Shown: piece by piece, positions 8,512 to 18,826 of the stretch
How the letters are laid out: every line of letters starts with the position of its first letter
Numbering within the stretch: the first letter of the stretch is position 1
DNA from: Roseobacter sp. CCS2
GTDB lineage: Bacteria; Pseudomonadota; Alphaproteobacteria; Rhodobacterales; Rhodobacteraceae
Reading direction: 5' to 3'
Assembly (NCBI RefSeq): GCF_000169435.1
Contig: NZ_AAYB01000002.1
Location: 62,001 to 126,000 of the forward strand
Length of the DNA stretch: 64,000 nt
The notes under the pieces: generated by a model
The model's database searches: none
Seen by the model: the letters and a program-made list of their open reading frames with translations, nothing else
What the model was told of the DNA's origin: nothing
Made by a program: the position numbers and the translations under genes

Positions 8512-11500
8512 ATGAAATTGGCAGATCGGTTCAAAAAGACACTTTCTTTGTTGGGATTGATCGGCCTTGGACTATCGGGTGCAACCACCGCTCAGGCGCA
8601 AGCTGGTCCTGCGTTTGCCTGTAGCGGCAATATTTATCAGGTGCAGTCCGGCCAGCTACGCATTTTTGATCCAATCACATCCACTTATTTGAACGTAGGG
8701 CCAGCCAACAACAGCTATAATGCGACAGGTTATAACACTTTAGACAACTACGCCTACGCTTCACAGGGCCGCAATATTATCCGTATTGCATCTGACGGCA
8801 CGATTGAAACTGTCTTCAATATCGGTTTTGGCAGCTATTCAGGTGATATCGATTTTTCCAACAACTACTATCTGCGCCGCAACGACAGACGTTATGCGCG
8901 GATCGATTTGGATACCGGTGCCGTTACAAATATCAATTTTTCGGGGCCCGGTGGCGGCCCTGCGGACGTTGCCTATGATCGGTTTGGCGGTGATGAATAT
9001 CTGATCGGTTTTTCCGGTGGCGGCACGCTTTATCGCTATAACATTACGGACCGAACGAAAGAAAATATCTCACTCCCCGGTCTGCCAGGCGGGGGGTTCG
9101 GTGCCACATGGACAGATAGCAACGGACGCCTTTTTACCTTTAACAACAACAACGGTATTTTGTACGAAGTTTCCGACTACTATACCAATTCACCGGTTTT
9201 TACGCAGGTTGGCGTCGGTGTCCCAAGCGGGAACAACGATGGCTTTTCTTGCAGCCTGGCCCCTTTTCCAAATTTGGCACCCGTCGCGTTTGATGATGAT
9301 TTCGTCACGCCGCTGAATACGGATGTCACCGGTAATGTCTTGGTTGAGAATGGCAATGGCGTCGACAATGATCCCGATGGTGGTGCGCTAACCGTCAATC
9401 CAACGCCATTGGCGGGCCCGTCAAACGGCACGGTGACCTTATCGGCAACGGGCGCGTTTACCTACACTCCGAATACAAATTTCATCGGGACGGATGTCTT
9501 TGAGTACGAGATTACGGACCCTGCCGGGCTGATAGCAACCGCATTTGTCACCATCGTCGTCGAAGGCGACATCAGCTTTGATGTGACCAAGACCCAAGTG
9601 ACCGGCCCGAACCCTGCGGCGGCGGCGGGCGATGTGCTGCAATACGAGATCGCGGTTTTGAACACGGGCGATATCCCTCTGACCGGGATTTCACCATCTG
9701 ATGTCTTGCCTGATGGGTCATCCGGCACGCTGAGCGGGCCGACCGAAACAGGGGCTGCGACGAACGTGCCCGGCCAGTTGGATCTGAATGAAACATGGAC
9801 CTATACGATTGCGTATACTGTAACCGCCGATGATATAGATGCCGGTGTCCCGCTTACAAACACGGCCTCTGTCACTGCAACCGAAACGGGTGCGCTGCCG
9901 CGCACCGATACCGCTGTTACGCCCATTGACCAACAGCCGGCTTTCACTTTGTCCAAGACTGTAGATACGGCAAACCTGAACGCGCCCGGGTTGCTGACTT
10001 ACGAAATTGAGATCGACAACACCGGCAACACCTCACTGACCGGGGTCACACTGGCCGATGTGCTACTGCAAGGCCCGGATGCCCGCACGCTGACCAGTGG
10101 TCCCACGCTTTCAGGTGATACTGATGGCGACGGAGAGATTGATACCGCCGAGGTTTGGACCTACGCGGCCACCTATCAGGTGACACAAGCCGACATTGAT
10201 GATGGTCGCAATCTGGTGAACACCGCAACGGTCGATACCGCTGAAACAGCCGCGCAATCGGCTGATGCGACGACGACTTTTGCGCAGGTATCAAGCTTTG
10301 ATCTGACCAAAACCTCGGACACTGCGACGCTCACCGCACCGGGTTTGATCACCTATACGATCACGCTTGATAATACCGGCAATACGTCGCTGACTGGTGT
10401 CACGCCGACCGACACGCTGACACAAGATGGCACACCGTTGACGTTGACCACCGGGTTGGGCGCGCCTGTGGGCGATACGGACGGTGATGGTGCTTTGGGC
10501 GTGGATGAAACATGGGTTTACACGGTCACCTTTGCCGCCGGGCAGGACCAGATTGATGATGGGGCTGACATCATCAACAGCGTGACAGTTGCCAGCAACG
10601 AACTGCCAAATCAATCCGCGCAGACGCCTACCACCATCACGCAATCGGCTGGCTTTGATTTTGCCAAATCCGTTGACATTGCAACGCTGACCGCGCCCGG
10701 TACGTTGAATTACGAAGTTGTCGTGACCAACACAGGCAATGTGTCCCTTACTGGGGTCACCTTTACTGATACCGTGGCCCAAGGTGCCGCCGCACCGGCG
10801 CTAACAACCGGGCCTGACTTGACGGGCGATATCGACGGCGATGACATTCTTGATGTGGGTGAAACCTGGGTCTATCTGGCGACGCTGGATGTGACCCAAG
10901 CCCAGATTGATGACGGCAATGATATCGTCAATTCTGCCAGCTTTATAGCCGCAGAAGCGCCTTTGCAGACGAACACGGCAACCACAGAGATCACGCAGAC
11001 ATCGTTGATCAGCTTGTCCAAGGCCGTGGCAAGCGGCCAGCCCAGCAGCTTTGCAGCCGTGGGCGACACAATCGACTTTACCTATACGATCACCAACAAC
11101 GGCAACACGACCCTTGTCGCCCCGATTAACGTGACCGATGACCAGATCGGCACTGATCTGGCTTGTTTGACCAGCGACCTTCTGCCCGGCGCGACGGCAT
11201 CTTGCGATCTGGAATGGGTTGCAGAGCAAGCGGATCTGAACGCAGGCTCTGTCACAAATACCGCCTTTGCCGAAGATGATTTGGGTGAACGCAGCGCCGA
11301 TCAATTCGCCACTGTTACGGCGGTCCAAAACCCTGCATTGACCATTGTTAAGACGATTGTCGCCCCGATCCCGACGGTTTTCGAAGGTGGTCAACAGCTT
11401 AACTACCGTTACGAGGTCACAAATACCGGCAACGTCACACTGCCCAATGCTGTAATTGTCGCAGACAACCTTACGACCGTAACGTGCGATCCGGTTCCGG

Positions 11501-14500
11501 CCGGTGGCCTGTTGCCCCAAGGCACAAACCCTGTCGGGCCAACTAATACCGTTATTTGCACTGCAAATTATATCATCACGGCCGCCGAAGAACCGTTTGG
11601 CCGCACAACCAACGAAGCGACCGCAAGCACCACGTTCAATGGCGCTAATGTCACATCACCTGCTGATACGGCGACATTCCCCGTAGGCGCATCACCAATC
11701 CTTAATCTGGTGAAAGAGGCCGATCCCGCGACCGTGCCACCCACCGAGGTCGGCGATGAAATCACCTATGCCTATACAATCACCAACGTCGTGCCTGCCG
11801 CCCCGATCGTGGGCGCGGCCCTGTCCGAGCCGATCTTTATCAACGATGATAAATTCGCAGATCCGATCCTGTGTTATGATCCTGCCGTCGAAGGCGGGTC
11901 ATTGGGCGTTGGTGAAACGCATATTTGTTTTGCGACCTATGAAGTGACCCAAGACGATCTGGACGCAGGCCAGGTCCGCAACGAAGCGACAGCCAACACC
12001 ATCTTTGCACCCGGTTCGACAAACCCAGAGGAAGTCACATCAAACCCCGCCATAGAAATCGTGGCCGTTGATGCCGGGCCGTCCTTGCTGGTGGCCAAGA
12101 CCGTGACAGGTGGGCCAAACCCCGCAGCTGTCGGGCAGGACATTCTTTATCAGATTGTCGCGACGAATAACGGGAACCAAACGCTGAACACGGTCACCAT
12201 CAGCGATCCCCTTTTAGGCGCGCTCAGCTGCGATATTGCGGCCCCCGTGACCCTTGCACGAAGCGACGCGTTGACCTGCACCGGCACTTATACCGTGACG
12301 CAAGCGGATGTGGATAATCAAACCGTCGGTGATACCACCACCGCCGTGTTCACCAACACCGCCACCGCACAAGCCAATGACCCGTCAGGCGCTGCGATCA
12401 CCCCCGCAAACGGCAGCGTTGATCACCCCATCGCCCCTGCGGCACCTGCCGTATCCATCATCAAAGAACTGTTCCCAAATCCCGCAGCGGACCCCGCCTT
12501 TGACGCGGTCAATGATGTGGTGCGTTTCCGCATGCGGGTGTCGAACACCGGCAACATGACCCTTAGCAGTATTGCCGTTACAGACAGCCTTGTTGCAGGC
12601 ACCTGCAACATCGGCCCCCTTGCGCCGGGCACCACTGACACGACATGCCTGTTTGATTATGCCGCAACGCAAGATGATCTGGATGCAGGGCAGATCGTCA
12701 ACACAGGCACCGCCACTGCGGTGGCCGCTGACCCTACCGCAACTGTGCCGCCCGCCACAAACACGCTGACATCCCCCGGACCGGACTTTGCCGGCGCATT
12801 GACCGTTATCAAAGACGGCGTGCTTGATCTTGGCCCGGATGGCGTTGCCACAGTCGGCGATTTGATCACCTATACGATCACCACAACCAATACCGGCAAT
12901 GTCACGATCACGGACATTGCAGTCGCCGATCCCTCTGCCGACGCAGGCTCAATCACCTATACGACGGCTGACGATACCGATGGCGACAGTGATATTGATA
13001 GCCTCGCACCGATGACTTCGGCGACGGTGACAGCCACCCATGCGCTGACGCAGCCTGATATTGATGCGGGCTTCTTTGACAACTCTGCCACTGCGACTGG
13101 CGCAGACCCATCAAATACGCCTGTCAGCGATACCTCTGACAGTGGCAATCCGGCTGATGGTGCAGGGCCAAACGACCCGACACGCACCGATATCCCGCGC
13201 GCAACCGGGCTGACGGTTGAAAAGACATCGTCCGCTACGACTGACGTGACCGAAGGCACGACGATCACCTACAGCTATCTTGTGACCAACACAGGCAATG
13301 TGACCCTGACGGATATCGCCCTGTCAGACATGCACACCAGCGCATCCGGCACAGCCAGCCTGCCGATTTTGGGTGGCGGTCGCATCGTCTCGCTTGATCC
13401 TGATGCCGCAGTCACGCTGACCGCGACATATGTTGTTACGCAAGATGACATTGATGCGGGCGCGCCACTGACAAACATCGTCAGCGCAACCGCCGATGCC
13501 CCCGCCGGCACAACACCACCCACGGCCACCGACAATGCCAGCGTTGATCTGGCCAGCAGCGATCCGTCGCTAGAGGTCATCAAGACCATCCAATCCCAAA
13601 CCGGGAGCGCCGCGGGCGATACCGTTGTCTTTGCCGTCGCGATTGAAAACACAGGCAATGTCACGTTGGACAACGTCAGCTTGGCCGACACGCTTTCGCG
13701 CTTGGATGGCAGCACCATCACACCTGCACCAACAGCAGTGTTCGACGGCGCAGATACCGGCACAGCGGGCGCGATCGACGTGGATGAAACGTGGAACTAC
13801 ACGGTGACCTATGTCCTGACCCAAGACGACATTGACGCAGGCGGGATCAGCAATACGGTCACCGCAACGGCAGACGCCCCAAATGGGGCAACCGTCAGCG
13901 ATGTGTCCGATAACGGTTCAGGCGACGGTGATGACCCGACCCGACTGCCGATTGCCGCGACGCCACTGCTGGAAGTGGTCAAAACCATCACCTCAACATC
14001 CGCAGAGGTTGACGACACGATCACATTTGAAATTGCCGTGCGAAACGCAGGCAACGTCAGTCTGTTCAACGTGGCCATCATCTCTGACACGCTGACGCGC
14101 GCTGATGGCACAGTGCTGGCCATCACCGGCCCGACCTTCGCGGGGGCTGATGCCGCCTCATCTGAGGGCGCATTGCAAGTCGGCGAAACCGCGACCTATA
14201 CCGCAAGCTATGTCCTGACCCAGGACGATCTGGACGCAGGCGGCATTCAAAACACCGCAACAGCAGCAGGCACGCAACCATCTGGCGGCACAATCACCGA
14301 TGTCAGTGATGATGACGGCCCCGGCAGCGACCCCACCGTCCTGACTATTGACGCAGCCCCCCTGATCACCTTTGAAAAGCGGCTTGCCGCGGCCAGCGGT
14401 CCAAGCTTTGCCGCTATGGGCGATGTGCTGCGTTATGAATTTGAGATCACCAATGCAGGCAACGTCACACTGACCGCGCCCTTCAGCGTGGCAGACCCGC

Positions 14501-17500
14501 TGATCACAGATGCAGGCGGTGTGATTACCTGTTCGATCGATCCAATCGCACCGGGCGAATCCGCACTTTGCACCGGTGACTATAGCATTGATCAGGACGA
14601 TCTTGATCTGGGCGAAGTCTTGAACACCGCGACAGCCACCGCCGGGGCCGCGCCACCTGTTGATGATGACGAAACCGTCACGGCCACCCAGCGTCCCGCC
14701 CTTGGCTTGGTCAAAGAAGCGGATGAGCTTGATGCCGTCGATTTCATCGTCGGTGCCGAAGAAACCTACACCTTTACCGTGACCAACACCGGCAATGTGA
14801 CGATCACCGATCCGATTGTGATCGACGATCCGCTGATCCCGCAGGCCGATTTTGACTATCCCGACTTTCCCGCAGGTGGGCTGGCCCCCGGCGATGTCTA
14901 TGTTGTGACAGCTACTTATGTGGTTACAGTCGATGATGTGGCTTTGGCGAATGTCACCAACAATGCCACCGCTGTTGCTGGCCCCGTCCGGTCGCCTGTG
15001 TCGTCCGAGACGATCCCCAATGATGGCACACCCGCGCTGACAGTCGACAAAGAGTTGATCAGATCGCTCAACCCCGACAACAGCGACAGTGGCGGTCTGA
15101 CCTTTGACGAGGTCGGTGATCAGTTGGAATATCAGTTCACCGTCACCAACTCTGGCGAGGTGTCTTTCGCCAATACCGTCACAATCACCGACAACCTAAT
15201 CGCAGGCGATATCGACTGCTTTATCCCGGATGTTGCAGGTGGCAATCCTGATCTGACACCGGGTGAGACAGCAACCTGTACCGGCATCTATGTCATCGAC
15301 CAGAATGATCTGGACGCAGGCGAGGTCATCAACGAAGCCTTTGCAAGCACCACCTTCGGGTCCATCCCGACCACGGTTTTGTCGCCTGCTGACACAGAAA
15401 CAGCACGCGCCGCGACCGACCCTGCCTTGCTGATTGCCAAAACGGTTGATCCTGCCGCCTATACGGCCGTTAATCAGGTGGTGACCTACACGATCACGGT
15501 CACAAACACTGGCAACCAGACGCTGACAGATGTCAGCGTATCCGACCCGCTGATCCCCGCTTTGACGTGCGACGCCGCCAGCCTGCCGGTCGATGATGTG
15601 CTGTCCTGCGACGTGCCTTACACCATTGTGCGAGAGGATATCGACCGCGGGTTCCTAACCAACGCGGCCTCGGTCACAGGGGTTGATCCACAAGGCACTG
15701 CAGTGCCGACAACGCCGGAAACGACCGCCAGTGTCACGATTAATGGCCCGTCCGAGGTGCCAACCCTTGCCATGCGCAAACTGGCCACACCCGCACCATT
15801 TGGCCCGGTTGGATCCAGCATCACCTATGTGTTTGAGGTGACCAACACCAGCATCTACACGCTTGACAATATCACGGTCACCGACCCGATCCCGGGCGCT
15901 GTTGCACCCTTTACCTGCGACGTTGGCACATTGGCACCTTTGGCCGTCAGCACCACCTGTTCGCTGACCCTGCCTGTCACGCAAACGGATATTGATACCG
16001 GGGAAATCGTGAACACCGCCAGCGTGCGCGGCACTGATCCATTTGGCAATGAAGCCACCGCAACGGACACGGCCACAACAGCGGGGCCAGCCGAGGCACC
16101 TGCGATCATGGCGACCAAGCTTGCCAATGTCACCGCCACGACCTTGGGCGCGGTCGTGACCTACGATTTGCGGGTCGAAAACCCCGGCAACGTGTCGCTT
16201 GGCTTGCTGACCACGCTTGATCAGATGAGCCGGCCTGACGGGACCACAACCACCCTTGATGCGCCTTTTGATTTCCAGTCGGGCGACATCAATGCAGATA
16301 GCCTGCTGAACCCCGGCGAAGTTTGGCTATACACCGCAGAACACACAATCACGCAGCCTGATATCAACGCAGGCGGGTTCAGTAACTCTGTTGTCGTTGC
16401 AGGCCAGTCCCCTAGTGGGACACGGGTCGACGATACGTCGGATGATGGCGATGACGCTGATGGTAACATCACCGATGATCCGACCTTTGTTGAGATCGAA
16501 ACAGTGCCCGTGCTGCAAACCACCAAAGTCATTGTGGCCCGCGCGCCGACAATTGACCCTAATACCGGCGAAGACGTACCCCCGCCGCCTTATACCGTTG
16601 GTGACGAAGTTGTCTTTGAAATCCAAGGCGCCAATACCGGCAACGTCGAAATTACGGGCGCTGATGTCACCGATACGCTAACCCGGCTGGACGGCACCGA
16701 CATCAGCGGGCTTGCGACAGGCCCGACCCGGACGGCGAACCCCGATGATAATGGCGATCCAACGCTTGCGCCGGGCGAAATCTGGACTTGGGAAGTACGC
16801 TATACCCTGCAACAGGCTGATGCGGACGCTGGCGGTATTTCCAACACGGCTACGGTTGCAGGGCTTGCCCCTGATGGATCGGATGTTTCTGACGTGTCCG
16901 ACGACGGCGACCCGACTGATGGCAACATTGCCGACGATCCGACCGAACTGATCATCCCGCCCGAACCCGGCTTGGATGTGACCAAGACCGTGGTCGCGAT
17001 CGGTGCTGCACCCGGTGACGACGTCGTCTTTGAAATCACGGCAGAGAACACAGGCAATGTCACGCTTTCCGGGCTTCGCATCGTTGACACCATGACCAAT
17101 CTGGATGGCGACACGCTGGCCCCGGTGACGATCACTGTCGCAGGGCTGGTGGCCGGTGATCTGGCGGTTGACAGCACGGCTACCTACACCGTGACCTATG
17201 CGCTGACGCAGGACGATATCGATTCCGGCGGCATTTCCAACACGGCAACCGTTGAAGGCACCACGCCCGGGGGTGCCGCGCTTTCCGATGTGTCCGATGA
17301 TGGTGATGACGGCGACGGAAATACCTTTGACGATCCAACCATTGCCGCGATCCCGCAAAACAACGCCATGTCACTGAGCAAAACCGCAGGCATCCCAGAC
17401 CGCATTGCCCCGGACCTGTTCGAAGTCACATTTGAAATGACGGTCAGCAATGATGGCAACACGACACTGACCAATCTGGTGATCGAAGACGATCTGACAG

Positions 17501-18825
17501 CATTCGTGGCCCCTGCCACATTGGATGACGTCAGCACGCCGATTGTCACCGGTTTTGATACGGGTGCTGCGAACACTGATTATGACGGCGTGGCCGATGT
17601 GCAGCTGGTCACTGATGGGGCTGAACTGGCGCCGGGCAGCGTGGGCACGATCCTGTTGACCGTGCGCTATGATACCACTGCCGGTTCGCCTGTGGGTGAG
17701 AACACGTTGGCGGTGCGGTCTGATCAATTGCCGGCTGTGCAATCTGCGTCTACCGCGGTTCTGACTGGTGAAGACGCTGATATCTTTGGCACCAAAACTG
17801 CCGCCCCGGCCAACCCGCGTTTGGGGGATACAGTGATCTATACGCTGACCTTCCAAAACCGGCTGGCGACAACCGAAAGTAACCTGAGCATCATTGATCG
17901 CCTGCCGCGGGGCATGGCCTATGTGCCTGATAGTGCGACATTTGACGGGTCGGATACGCCTGCGCCTGCGGTCAGCGGGCGGGAATTGCGCTGGGATGAT
18001 GTGTCTTTGACACCCAACCAAACCGTTACCATCACACTGGCCGCGCGTCTGGTCAGCGGTGGTCCGGGGTCTTACGTGAACCGCGCCTATGTCGAAGACA
18101 GCGCCGGCACACGCGTGTCCAACGTGGCAACCGCCGAGGTGATCCGCAGGCCAGAGCCTGTCTTTGATTGCGCTGATATCATCGGCAAGGTCTTTGATGA
18201 TCATAACCTGAATGGCTATCAGGATCGTCCCGCTGATATTGTCACAGGCGGCGTCAGCGACCAAAGCTATGAAGGCAGCAAGCTGGGCCTTGCCCCTGAA
18301 TTGGCCGCGCGTGATGATGAACCGGGTCTGCCGAATGTGCGCCTGTCGACAGTTACCGGCACGCTGATCACGACGGATGAATATGGACGTTTCAGCGTGC
18401 CTTGCGCCGAACTGCCCGCCGGGATCGGGTCAAACTTCCAGCTGAAACTGGACGAACGGACCTTGCCCACTGGCTATCACGTCACGACAGAAAACCCCCG
18501 TTCCATCCGGGTCACACCGGGGCGGATGGCTGAACTGAACTTTGGTGCGGCCCTGTCGGATCTGGTTGAGCTTGACTTGACCAGCCGCGCCTTTGTCAGC
18601 GGCAGTGCGACGCCGAACACCGCTTTGCAAACGGGTGTGGATCAACTGGTGGCACAGTTAGCCGCAGCGCCGACGGTTGTCCGGCTTGTCTATTATCAAA
18701 ATGGCGAAAACCGCGATCTGATCAATGCCCGGCTGGATCAGGTAACCGGGTTGATTACGCAACAATGGCAGCGCCGCACCGGCGCACCGCTGACCATTGA
18801 ACGCACAATCAGCAGGGTGCAGTGA
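8512..18825 (+). CDS. Giant exported surface protein with 23 DUF11-like repeats
   Basis: 3437 residues from ATG 8512 (GGGGGA lies about 10 bases upstream). Domain order as seen: signal peptide ending near TAQAQA at about residue 30; a 220-residue N-terminal region of strand repeats (NIYQVQSGQLRIFD...); a cadherin-like domain (NLAPVAFDDDF to TAFVTIVV); 23 repeats of 70-110 residues built on xxxKT...Y.I.V.NTGNVTLT...; an SdrD-B-like domain (IIGKVFDDHNLNGYQD at 18180, ending near 18550); and a unique C-terminal 90 residues (RLVYYQNGENRDLINARLDQ). The protein is very acidic and Thr/Asp-rich. It has no LPXTG, autotransporter barrel or RTX signal. The downstream barrel gene begins one base after its stop, so that product may anchor or export it. 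Ligand and function are unknown; adhesion or surface coat are guesses. Confidence 0.85.
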   Translation: MKLADRFKKTLSLLGLIGLGLSGATTAQAQAGPAFACSGNIYQVQSGQLRIFDPITSTYLNVGPANNSYNATGYNTLDNYAYASQGRNIIRIASDGTIETVFNIGFGSYSGDIDFSNNYYLRRNDRRYARIDLDTGAVTNINFSGPGGGPADVAYDRFGGDEYLIGFSGGGTLYRYNITDRTKENISLPGLPGGGFGATWTDSNGRLFTFNNNNGILYEVSDYYTNSPVFTQVGVGVPSGNNDGFSCSLAPFPNLAPVAFDDDFVTPLNTDVTGNVLVENGNGVDNDPDGGALTVNPTPLAGPSNGTVTLSATGAFTYTPNTNFIGTDVFEYEITDPAGLIATAFVTIVVEGDISFDVTKTQVTGPNPAAAAGDVLQYEIAVLNTGDIPLTGISPSDVLPDGSSGTLSGPTETGAATNVPGQLDLNETWTYTIAYTVTADDIDAGVPLTNTASVTATETGALPRTDTAVTPIDQQPAFTLSKTVDTANLNAPGLLTYEIEIDNTGNTSLTGVTLADVLLQGPDARTLTSGPTLSGDTDGDGEIDTAEVWTYAATYQVTQADIDDGRNLVNTATVDTAETAAQSADATTTFAQVSSFDLTKTSDTATLTAPGLITYTITLDNTGNTSLTGVTPTDTLTQDGTPLTLTTGLGAPVGDTDGDGALGVDETWVYTVTFAAGQDQIDDGADIINSVTVASNELPNQSAQTPTTITQSAGFDFAKSVDIATLTAPGTLNYEVVVTNTGNVSLTGVTFTDTVAQGAAAPALTTGPDLTGDIDGDDILDVGETWVYLATLDVTQAQIDDGNDIVNSASFIAAEAPLQTNTATTEITQTSLISLSKAVASGQPSSFAAVGDTIDFTYTITNNGNTTLVAPINVTDDQIGTDLACLTSDLLPGATASCDLEWVAEQADLNAGSVTNTAFAEDDLGERSADQFATVTAVQNPALTIVKTIVAPIPTVFEGGQQLNYRYEVTNTGNVTLPNAVIVADNLTTVTCDPVPAGGLLPQGTNPVGPTNTVICTANYIITAAEEPFGRTTNEATASTTFNGANVTSPADTATFPVGASPILNLVKEADPATVPPTEVGDEITYAYTITNVVPAAPIVGAALSEPIFINDDKFADPILCYDPAVEGGSLGVGETHICFATYEVTQDDLDAGQVRNEATANTIFAPGSTNPEEVTSNPAIEIVAVDAGPSLLVAKTVTGGPNPAAVGQDILYQIVATNNGNQTLNTVTISDPLLGALSCDIAAPVTLARSDALTCTGTYTVTQADVDNQTVGDTTTAVFTNTATAQANDPSGAAITPANGSVDHPIAPAAPAVSIIKELFPNPAADPAFDAVNDVVRFRMRVSNTGNMTLSSIAVTDSLVAGTCNIGPLAPGTTDTTCLFDYAATQDDLDAGQIVNTGTATAVAADPTATVPPATNTLTSPGPDFAGALTVIKDGVLDLGPDGVATVGDLITYTITTTNTGNVTITDIAVADPSADAGSITYTTADDTDGDSDIDSLAPMTSATVTATHALTQPDIDAGFFDNSATATGADPSNTPVSDTSDSGNPADGAGPNDPTRTDIPRATGLTVEKTSSATTDVTEGTTITYSYLVTNTGNVTLTDIALSDMHTSASGTASLPILGGGRIVSLDPDAAVTLTATYVVTQDDIDAGAPLTNIVSATADAPAGTTPPTATDNASVDLASSDPSLEVIKTIQSQTGSAAGDTVVFAVAIENTGNVTLDNVSLADTLSRLDGSTITPAPTAVFDGADTGTAGAIDVDETWNYTVTYVLTQDDIDAGGISNTVTATADAPNGATVSDVSDNGSGDGDDPTRLPIAATPLLEVVKTITSTSAEVDDTITFEIAVRNAGNVSLFNVAIISDTLTRADGTVLAITGPTFAGADAASSEGALQVGETATYTASYVLTQDDLDAGGIQNTATAAGTQPSGGTITDVSDDDGPGSDPTVLTIDAAPLITFEKRLAAASGPSFAAMGDVLRYEFEITNAGNVTLTAPFSVADPLITDAGGVITCSIDPIAPGESALCTGDYSIDQDDLDLGEVLNTATATAGAAPPVDDDETVTATQRPALGLVKEADELDAVDFIVGAEETYTFTVTNTGNVTITDPIVIDDPLIPQADFDYPDFPAGGLAPGDVYVVTATYVVTVDDVALANVTNNATAVAGPVRSPVSSETIPNDGTPALTVDKELIRSLNPDNSDSGGLTFDEVGDQLEYQFTVTNSGEVSFANTVTITDNLIAGDIDCFIPDVAGGNPDLTPGETATCTGIYVIDQNDLDAGEVINEAFASTTFGSIPTTVLSPADTETARAATDPALLIAKTVDPAAYTAVNQVVTYTITVTNTGNQTLTDVSVSDPLIPALTCDAASLPVDDVLSCDVPYTIVREDIDRGFLTNAASVTGVDPQGTAVPTTPETTASVTINGPSEVPTLAMRKLATPAPFGPVGSSITYVFEVTNTSIYTLDNITVTDPIPGAVAPFTCDVGTLAPLAVSTTCSLTLPVTQTDIDTGEIVNTASVRGTDPFGNEATATDTATTAGPAEAPAIMATKLANVTATTLGAVVTYDLRVENPGNVSLGLLTTLDQMSRPDGTTTTLDAPFDFQSGDINADSLLNPGEVWLYTAEHTITQPDINAGGFSNSVVVAGQSPSGTRVDDTSDDGDDADGNITDDPTFVEIETVPVLQTTKVIVARAPTIDPNTGEDVPPPPYTVGDEVVFEIQGANTGNVEITGADVTDTLTRLDGTDISGLATGPTRTANPDDNGDPTLAPGEIWTWEVRYTLQQADADAGGISNTATVAGLAPDGSDVSDVSDDGDPTDGNIADDPTELIIPPEPGLDVTKTVVAIGAAPGDDVVFEITAENTGNVTLSGLRIVDTMTNLDGDTLAPVTITVAGLVAGDLAVDSTATYTVTYALTQDDIDSGGISNTATVEGTTPGGAALSDVSDDGDDGDGNTFDDPTIAAIPQNNAMSLSKTAGIPDRIAPDLFEVTFEMTVSNDGNTTLTNLVIEDDLTAFVAPATLDDVSTPIVTGFDTGAANTDYDGVADVQLVTDGAELAPGSVGTILLTVRYDTTAGSPVGENTLAVRSDQLPAVQSASTAVLTGEDADIFGTKTAAPANPRLGDTVIYTLTFQNRLATTESNLSIIDRLPRGMAYVPDSATFDGSDTPAPAVSGRELRWDDVSLTPNQTVTITLAARLVSGGPGSYVNRAYVEDSAGTRVSNVATAEVIRRPEPVFDCADIIGKVFDDHNLNGYQDRPADIVTGGVSDQSYEGSKLGLAPELAARDDEPGLPNVRLSTVTGTLITTDEYGRFSVPCAELPAGIGSNFQLKLDERTLPTGYHVTTENPRSIRVTPGRMAELNFGAALSDLVELDLTSRAFVSGSATPNTALQTGVDQLVAQLAAAPTVVRLVYYQNGENRDLINARLDQVTGLITQQWQRRTGAPLTIERTISRVQ

Positions 18826-18826
18826 T

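Noticed and set aside
10291-18264. Several minus-strand open frames of 100-300 codons beneath the giant repeat gene
   Set aside because: Same cause: repetitive codon use of the giant gene. The sequences are Arg/Gly/His-rich and unlike proteins.
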